Source: Porphyromonas sp.
GTDB taxonomy: Bacteria; Bacteroidota; Bacteroidia; Bacteroidales; Porphyromonadaceae
NCBI GenBank assembly: GCA_029983495.1
Contig: JASBZJ010000114.1
Coordinates: forward strand, 1-6,060
Length of the DNA: 6,060 nucleotides
Reading direction: 5' to 3'
Positions 5,101 through 6,060 of this stretch are shown here, piece by piece. Position numbers and translations under genes: made by a program. The notes beneath the pieces are model-generated. The model made no database searches and was not told the origin of the DNA. It saw only the letters and a list, made by a program, of their open reading frames with translations. Each line of letters opens with the position of its first letter. Position 1 is the stretch's first letter.

Positions 5101-6060
5101 TTATAATGTAAAGTTCATTGTTATATAAAAGCGCATATCGCGTTGATTAATACCAATAGGTTCGGAGGCATACAATAAGGGGTCACCCGAAGTTTTTGTT
5201 AGAGTTGGGAAAGCGTATAGCGATTCGTTTTGTTTGCTATAAACAAACGCAGCATCAACTGAAAAAACACTATTAAATCGGTAACCTGCCCCCAATGTGT
5301 AAGTATGCGAATGGCTGGGCAATATAAAGTGTGGCAACGTACCCGCAACTAAAAAACTCTCGGCTAAAGCATTATTACCGGGTAAAGTTTTTGTTGCAAC
5401 AGTTTTCATGGGTGATGTTTTATACATATAACCAAACCGCAAAGCAAAGCTTTGAATTGGGAAAAACTCGCCACCAATACGGAAGGTATGCGCAAGTGTG
5501 TAATGGGTAGGTATAACACGATTGTCGTAGTTATAAGGTTTACCTAAAGCATTGTACAAGCGCATAGTTCCATAGGGAATAAGTTCATAGTCAAAACTAA
5601 GCAAGCCATAGCGACGGAATGTTGACGCAATACCAAATGTTAGCCTCGAAGGCGAAAGCAAACGATAATTTAATGAAGCACTCTCGGGGGTGTTGCTTTT
5701 CATTACCCACATATCCTGGGGATAGGGTTTATTGGTATTAGGGTCAATTGCATGCGAGTAACGGCTTGATGCATTTGCCTCGAAAGCATCGGTTAAAAAC
5801 ATTATTGTTGGGGTATGAAATGCAATGCCTAAACGCAAAAAATCGGTAGGCCGACCAATAACACCCAAACTCCCCGAAAACCCTTTGCCACTTGTCGAAA
5901 GGGTATTGCCTAGCGTTAGGTAGTCACCATCAGTAAAATTTTCGCTATACTCACTCGAAATGCGGTAGTCGAGCGAGGTTACTTTCAGCGAGAAGCCCGA
6001 GTATAATCGGTCCTGATAATTAAACCCAAAAGCAAATTCGCCCTCCTTTTGCGTGGCTTC
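5101..6060 (-). CDS. OmpP1/FadL-family outer-membrane transporter, N terminus missing
   Basis: The frame is open from the stop at 5103 to the right window edge, giving the last 319 residues of a larger protein; the true start lies outside the window. A TTG at 5868 lies mid-frame and is not a start, because clear family sequence continues upstream. The pattern is beta-barrel: alternating hydrophobic and polar strands rich in Tyr, Phe and Gly, few Cys, and a last strand ending MRFYITMNFTL. The segment GVIGRPTDFLRLGIAFHTPT (about residues 65-84 of the visible part) resembles the conserved middle of Bacteroidetes FadL/OmpP1 (Toluene_X) proteins, as do the preceding SLKVTSLDYRISSEYSE stretch and the later RIGGEFFP..SFALRFGYMYKTSP and YTLGAGYRFN strands. 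FadL relatives move hydrophobic molecules across the outer membrane; the substrate here is unknown. cdd follows at 24 bp. Confidence 0.85.
   Translation of the reverse strand, partial: EATQKEGEFAFGFNYQDRLYSGFSLKVTSLDYRISSEYSENFTDGDYLTLGNTLSTSGKGFSGSLGVIGRPTDFLRLGIAFHTPTIMFLTDAFEANASSRYSHAIDPNTNKPYPQDMWVMKSNTPESASLNYRLLSPSRLTFGIASTFRRYGLLSFDYELIPYGTMRLYNALGKPYNYDNRVIPTHYTLAHTFRIGGEFFPIQSFALRFGYMYKTSPMKTVATKTLPGNNALAESFLVAGTLPHFILPSHSHTYTLGAGYRFNSVFSVDAAFVYSKQNESLYAFPTLTKTSGDPLLYASEPIGINQRDMRFYITMNFTL

Noticed and set aside
5101..5868. A complete 255-residue protein beginning at the TTG at 5868
   Set aside because: The same frame continues upstream to the window edge with barrel-like sequence and no stop, so this would be an artificial truncation.
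1..6060. Mobile element, CRISPR array, defence system or other novel system
   Set aside because: No transposase, integrase, long direct or terminal repeats, or spaced repeats were seen; every long frame is a familiar housekeeping or envelope family.

Overview
The window looks like chromosomal DNA of a member of the Bacteroidota, most likely order Bacteroidales. The evidence is the gene families: an eukaryote/archaeal-type single-chain glycyl-tRNA synthetase, a periplasmic FKBP lipoprotein, a FadL-like barrel of the Bacteroidetes type, and a ~160-residue cytidine deaminase. Promoters also match the Bacteroidetes consensus TTTG-N19-TAnnTTTG rather than the E. coli -35/-10 type, and there are no clear Shine-Dalgarno sequences ahead of the genes. 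Base composition is moderately AT-leaning. Species cannot be fixed from this window.

Every gene lies on the minus strand, so transcription runs from high to low coordinates. From the right edge: (1) 6060-5101, the C-terminal part of an OmpP1/FadL-family outer-membrane protein, cut by the window edge; (2) cytidine deaminase cdd, starting about 24 bp after the barrel gene and so probably cotranscribed with it; (3) a 252-bp gap with two tandem hairpins, the second a long stem followed by eight U, and then a TAACTTTG -7 element; (4) glyS, overlapped by 11 bp by (5) an FKBP-type peptidyl-prolyl isomerase lipoprotein, then (6) surE and (7) lpxB at gaps of 38 and 51 bp; (8) a 166-bp gap holding a weak hairpin after lpxB and a near-ideal Bacteroidetes promoter; (9) the 5' two thirds of a tRNA-Gln(TTG) running off the left edge.

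Functionally there are two probable transcription units plus the tRNA. The glyS-FKBP-surE-lpxB unit mixes translation (glycine charging), periplasmic protein folding, nucleotide/phosphate salvage and lipid A synthesis. The omp-cdd unit pairs an outer-membrane transporter with pyrimidine salvage. All are familiar housekeeping families. I found no mobile element, CRISPR array, defence gene or unknown system. The points worth a second look are the promoter and terminator structures, a cytosine homopolymer tract inside surE, the FKBP pocket substitutions and the start-codon choice for cdd.
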